DNA of 46,196 bases from Erysipelothrix aquatica (GTDB lineage Bacteria > Bacillota_I > Bacilli_A > Erysipelotrichales > Erysipelotrichaceae): the NCBI RefSeq assembly GCF_009828775.2, contig NZ_WTSY02000017.1, positions 1 to 46,196 of the forward strand, in the 5' to 3' direction. Made by a program: the position numbers and the translations under genes. The notes beneath the pieces are model-generated. The model was not told the origin of the DNA and searched no databases. It worked only from the letters and a program-made list of their open reading frames with translations. Below, piece after piece: positions 43,700 through 46,196 of the stretch (its first letter is position 1; each line of letters starts with the position of its first letter).

Positions 43700-46039
43700 A
43701 TGATGTATCCCGAACCCGATCACAACTCTGAATCAATAATAAAAAGTGCACTACTGGTTAATGACAGTGTTGTTATTCTCCAGTTCACAACGACCGCAGG
43801 TTTTACCACTGACAATATTTTAGAGAAGCTTATGCTTACAAACAAATCTATGCAATTCAAACCTGTCGATGTTCAAATCGAATATGATCAACATACTGTG
43901 TATTTGATCGGCGATTATGATATTAACTATCCAACACATATTTCCCTTGGTGGCGCGACATATCCCGTTATCATGGCTTGGCAGCTCAAAGACGAACTTT
44001 ATCAATATGATGGACCTTTGGGGGCTTTCTTGTACCCTGACGGAACCGCAGATTTTTACTTATGGGCACCAAGTGCAGAAACGGTTACGCTTGTTCTTTA
44101 CGATAAAGATAACCCAGAGATTGTCATTGGACGTTTTGAAATGGCTAGAAGAACGCATGGGGTATGGCATAGTCTTCTGAATAGCGAAAATACATCACTC
44201 CCCTCAGTTCGTGGGTTCTTTTATCAGTTTGAAATCCTTCGTGATGGACAAACCTATCTCACTTTAGATCCTTATGCTCAATCCATGGCAGCATGGGCGA
44301 GCGATACCGATTCTACTATTGGTAAAGGCGCCATTGTAAATGCCAAGCAGTTAGGTCCAAAACTTGATTTTGCGTCCATTCAAGGATATGAAACACGTGA
44401 GGATGCCATCATTTATGAGATCCATGTTCGCGACTTTACTTCAGACCCTGATATTTCGGAAACACTTCAAGCCGAGTTCGGAACATTCGCAGCCTTCATT
44501 GAGAAGCTTGATTATATTAAAAATCTAGGTGTAACTCACATTCAACTCTTACCTGTTATGAGTTACTACTTCATTGACGAACTTAACCGCGATCGAATTT
44601 TAAACTACACATCTGCCAACAACAATTATAATTGGGGTTATGATCCACATAGTTATTTCTCACTAAGCGGAATGTACTCGCAAGACCCTCGCAACCCCGA
44701 GCTACGCATCATCGAATTCAAGAATCTTATTCAAGAGATCCACAATCGTGGCATGGGCGTTACCATGGATGTTGTCTACAACCATACAGCCCAAATGCAC
44801 ATCCTCGAGGACATTGAACCCAATTACTATCATTTTATGAATCTGGATGCATCACCTCGAGAGAGTTTCGGTGGTGGTCGTCTTGGAACGACTCACGCAA
44901 TGAGCCGACGCCTCTTAATCGATTCAATTTGTTATTTTACAGAAGTTTTTAAAATTGATGGATTCCGATTCGATATGATGGGTGACCATGATGCCACCAC
45001 CATCCAAAATGCCTTTGACGCAGCAAAAGTCATCAACCCGAATGTTTTAATGATTGGTGAAGGTTGGCTTTCCTATGCAGGTGATGAGGGCATCCGTATT
45101 GACCATGCCGCGGATCAGCAATGGATGCAATACACCCAAGCAGTTGGATCTTTCTCCGATGAAATGCGAAATGAATTAAAGTCAGGATATGGGAGTGAAG
45201 GGCAACCACGTTTCCTCACAGGTGGCGCTCGTAATATTCACACTATTTATGACAATCTTATTGCGAATCCTAGTAATTTTTATGCCGATGATCCAGGGGA
45301 TGTTGTTAACTACATCGCAGCCCATGATAACCTCACGTTGCACGATGTCCTCGCCCAATCAATACGGAAAGATCCAAAATTCTACGAGAACGAAATCTTG
45401 CAACGACAACGACTTGGCAATCTTATGATTCTTACCGCTCAAGGAACCGCATTTCTACATGCTGGTCAAGAGTACGGACGTACGAAACAAATTCTTGATA
45501 CCGTTTCAGAAATTCCCTATAAATCTACCATGATGCATAACGAAGATGGTACTCCCTTCGAGAATCCTTATTTTGTACATGATTCTTATCAAGCCAGTGA
45601 CCTCATTAATCGTTTTGAGTGGCGTAAGGTGACAGACTTCGTCAATTACCCTGAGCACGTCAAAACCATGAATTATACAGCTGGACTGGTTGCACTTCGA
45701 AAGAGCACACATGCATTTACACACGCGACCAAAGAAGCCATTCATGAAAACGTGCGGCTCATCAGTTCGAACTGCATTGGTCTAAATGACCTCGTTATTG
45801 CCTACTCAGCATATGATCCTAAATGTCTTTGTGAGTATCTTGTTGTTGTAAATGCAGACAGTATTGAACGTTATATTGATTTGTCAGGGTATGCTCGAAA
45901 TCTTTCGAATGGAACCATAATTGCAGACCGTACAAACGTTAACCTCAACGGTTTGGATTTTATTGATGGCGTTTTACTTAAGGGTCAAACCTTGATTCTT
46001 GATCCACTCACAGCAACAATTGTTCGTTTTCACGACTAA
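43700..46039 (+). CDS. pulA: Type I pullulanase (GH13)
   Basis: 779 residues without a signal peptide. An N-terminal beta domain (about 1-95) is followed by a CBM48 module (GAFLYPDGTADFYLWAPSAETV) and the GH13 barrel. YNWGYDPHSYFS is the type I pullulanase signature; the nucleophile Asp is in GFRFDMMG, the acid Glu in MIGEGW and the third carboxylate in AHDNLTLHD. It hydrolyses alpha-1,6 branches of glycogen or imported dextrins inside the cell. The first of two adjacent ATG codons is used, after AAAGGGTG. A tandem terminator follows. Confidence 0.93.
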   Translation: MMYPEPDHNSESIIKSALLVNDSVVILQFTTTAGFTTDNILEKLMLTNKSMQFKPVDVQIEYDQHTVYLIGDYDINYPTHISLGGATYPVIMAWQLKDELYQYDGPLGAFLYPDGTADFYLWAPSAETVTLVLYDKDNPEIVIGRFEMARRTHGVWHSLLNSENTSLPSVRGFFYQFEILRDGQTYLTLDPYAQSMAAWASDTDSTIGKGAIVNAKQLGPKLDFASIQGYETREDAIIYEIHVRDFTSDPDISETLQAEFGTFAAFIEKLDYIKNLGVTHIQLLPVMSYYFIDELNRDRILNYTSANNNYNWGYDPHSYFSLSGMYSQDPRNPELRIIEFKNLIQEIHNRGMGVTMDVVYNHTAQMHILEDIEPNYYHFMNLDASPRESFGGGRLGTTHAMSRRLLIDSICYFTEVFKIDGFRFDMMGDHDATTIQNAFDAAKVINPNVLMIGEGWLSYAGDEGIRIDHAADQQWMQYTQAVGSFSDEMRNELKSGYGSEGQPRFLTGGARNIHTIYDNLIANPSNFYADDPGDVVNYIAAHDNLTLHDVLAQSIRKDPKFYENEILQRQRLGNLMILTAQGTAFLHAGQEYGRTKQILDTVSEIPYKSTMMHNEDGTPFENPYFVHDSYQASDLINRFEWRKVTDFVNYPEHVKTMNYTAGLVALRKSTHAFTHATKEAIHENVRLISSNCIGLNDLVIAYSAYDPKCLCEYLVVVNADSIERYIDLSGYARNLSNGTIIADRTNVNLNGLDFIDGVLLKGQTLILDPLTATIVRFHD

Positions 46040-46077
46040 AAAAAGTAAGTGCCTTTTGGACACTTACTTTTTCCTAA
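46040..46077 (+). terminator. First terminator after the pullulanase gene
   Basis: Stem AAAAAGTAAGTG/CACTTACTTTTT with a 9-base loop, starting one base after the stop; TTTCC after. Confidence 0.88.
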
Positions 46078-46087
46078 ATTCAAATCT

Positions 46088-46117
46088 CAACCGCACCACC
46101 AAGGTGCGGTTGTTTTT
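46088..46117 (+). terminator. Second terminator after the pullulanase gene
   Basis: Stem CAACCGCACC/GGTGCGGTTG with a 5-base loop, then TTTTTG. Confidence 0.88.
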
Positions 46118-46158
46118 GTATAATAAAAGGAGCCCACCCGACTAAAAGGAGCTCCCAT

Positions 46159-46196
46159 ATGAAGTATAAGCAATTAAATAAAAAAATAAAAGACCA
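46159..46196 (+). CDS. Start of an unknown gene, cut by the right edge
   Basis: ATG at 46159-46161 has AAAAGGAG upstream and opens MKYKQLNKKIKD, lysine-rich and still open at the last base. A TATAAT at 46119-46124 could be its -10. AAAAGGAGC occurs twice before the start (about 46125 and 46144), so only the second copy is at a usual distance. No function can be given. Confidence 0.5.
   Translation, partial: MKYKQLNKKIKD

Overview
This window looks like a chromosomal segment of a low-GC Firmicute of the Erysipelotrichia, most likely Erysipelothrix (inference). The grounds are strong AGGAGG ribosome sites, a sortase-anchored hyaluronate lyase next to a complete unsaturated-uronate pathway, the gene order rplJ-rplL-rsmC-rpoB-rpoC, and an RpoB that carries the Mollicutes-like Asn at the E. 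coli position 526. I saw no tRNA, rRNA, CRISPR array, insertion sequence or prophage.

Left part (1-14.9 kb). On the minus strand an HNH protein, an RlmCD-type rRNA methyltransferase without its iron-sulfur cysteines and a TIR-domain protein cut by the left edge form one run of genes. Then come thiol peroxidase, a 48-residue membrane peptide, and a compact three-gene unit led by a peptide with a double-glycine leader, which is bacteriocin-like. Two paralogous FMN reductases, a MATE exporter, a chromate-type transporter, a large unknown membrane-anchored protein, a DsbA/FrnE-like protein, a nitroreductase with two small membrane proteins, and an operon of two inositol-monophosphatase-like proteins plus a lysophospholipase-like hydrolase follow.

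Centre (15-30 kb). This is a glycosaminoglycan utilisation locus. A LPXTG-anchored PL8 lyase (26887-29955) cuts hyaluronan outside the cell. A mannose-family PTS (IIB, IIC, IID; no IIA seen) imports disaccharides. Ugl removes the unsaturated uronate, a heparinase II/III-like enzyme acts inside the cell, and DhuI, DhuD, KdgK and a KDPG aldolase with an extra C-terminal domain convert the uronate to pyruvate and glyceraldehyde-3-phosphate. Two RegR-like LacI repressors with the same recognition helix sit at one end. A shared palindrome, TAAACCGGTTTA, lies on both divergent promoters and on the lyase promoter. The lyase promoter also has a textbook cre site, so the locus can be read as one regulon under substrate and catabolite control.

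Right part (30-46 kb). The rplJ-rplL-rsmC-rpoB-rpoC operon is preceded by a recognisable L10 leader RNA. A second promoter followed by a terminator-like hairpin lies directly before rpoB. Beyond it are a metallophosphoesterase, an XRE regulator divergent from a TraB/PrgY-like membrane protein, an aldo-keto reductase, a type I pullulanase and the first codons of another gene at the right edge.
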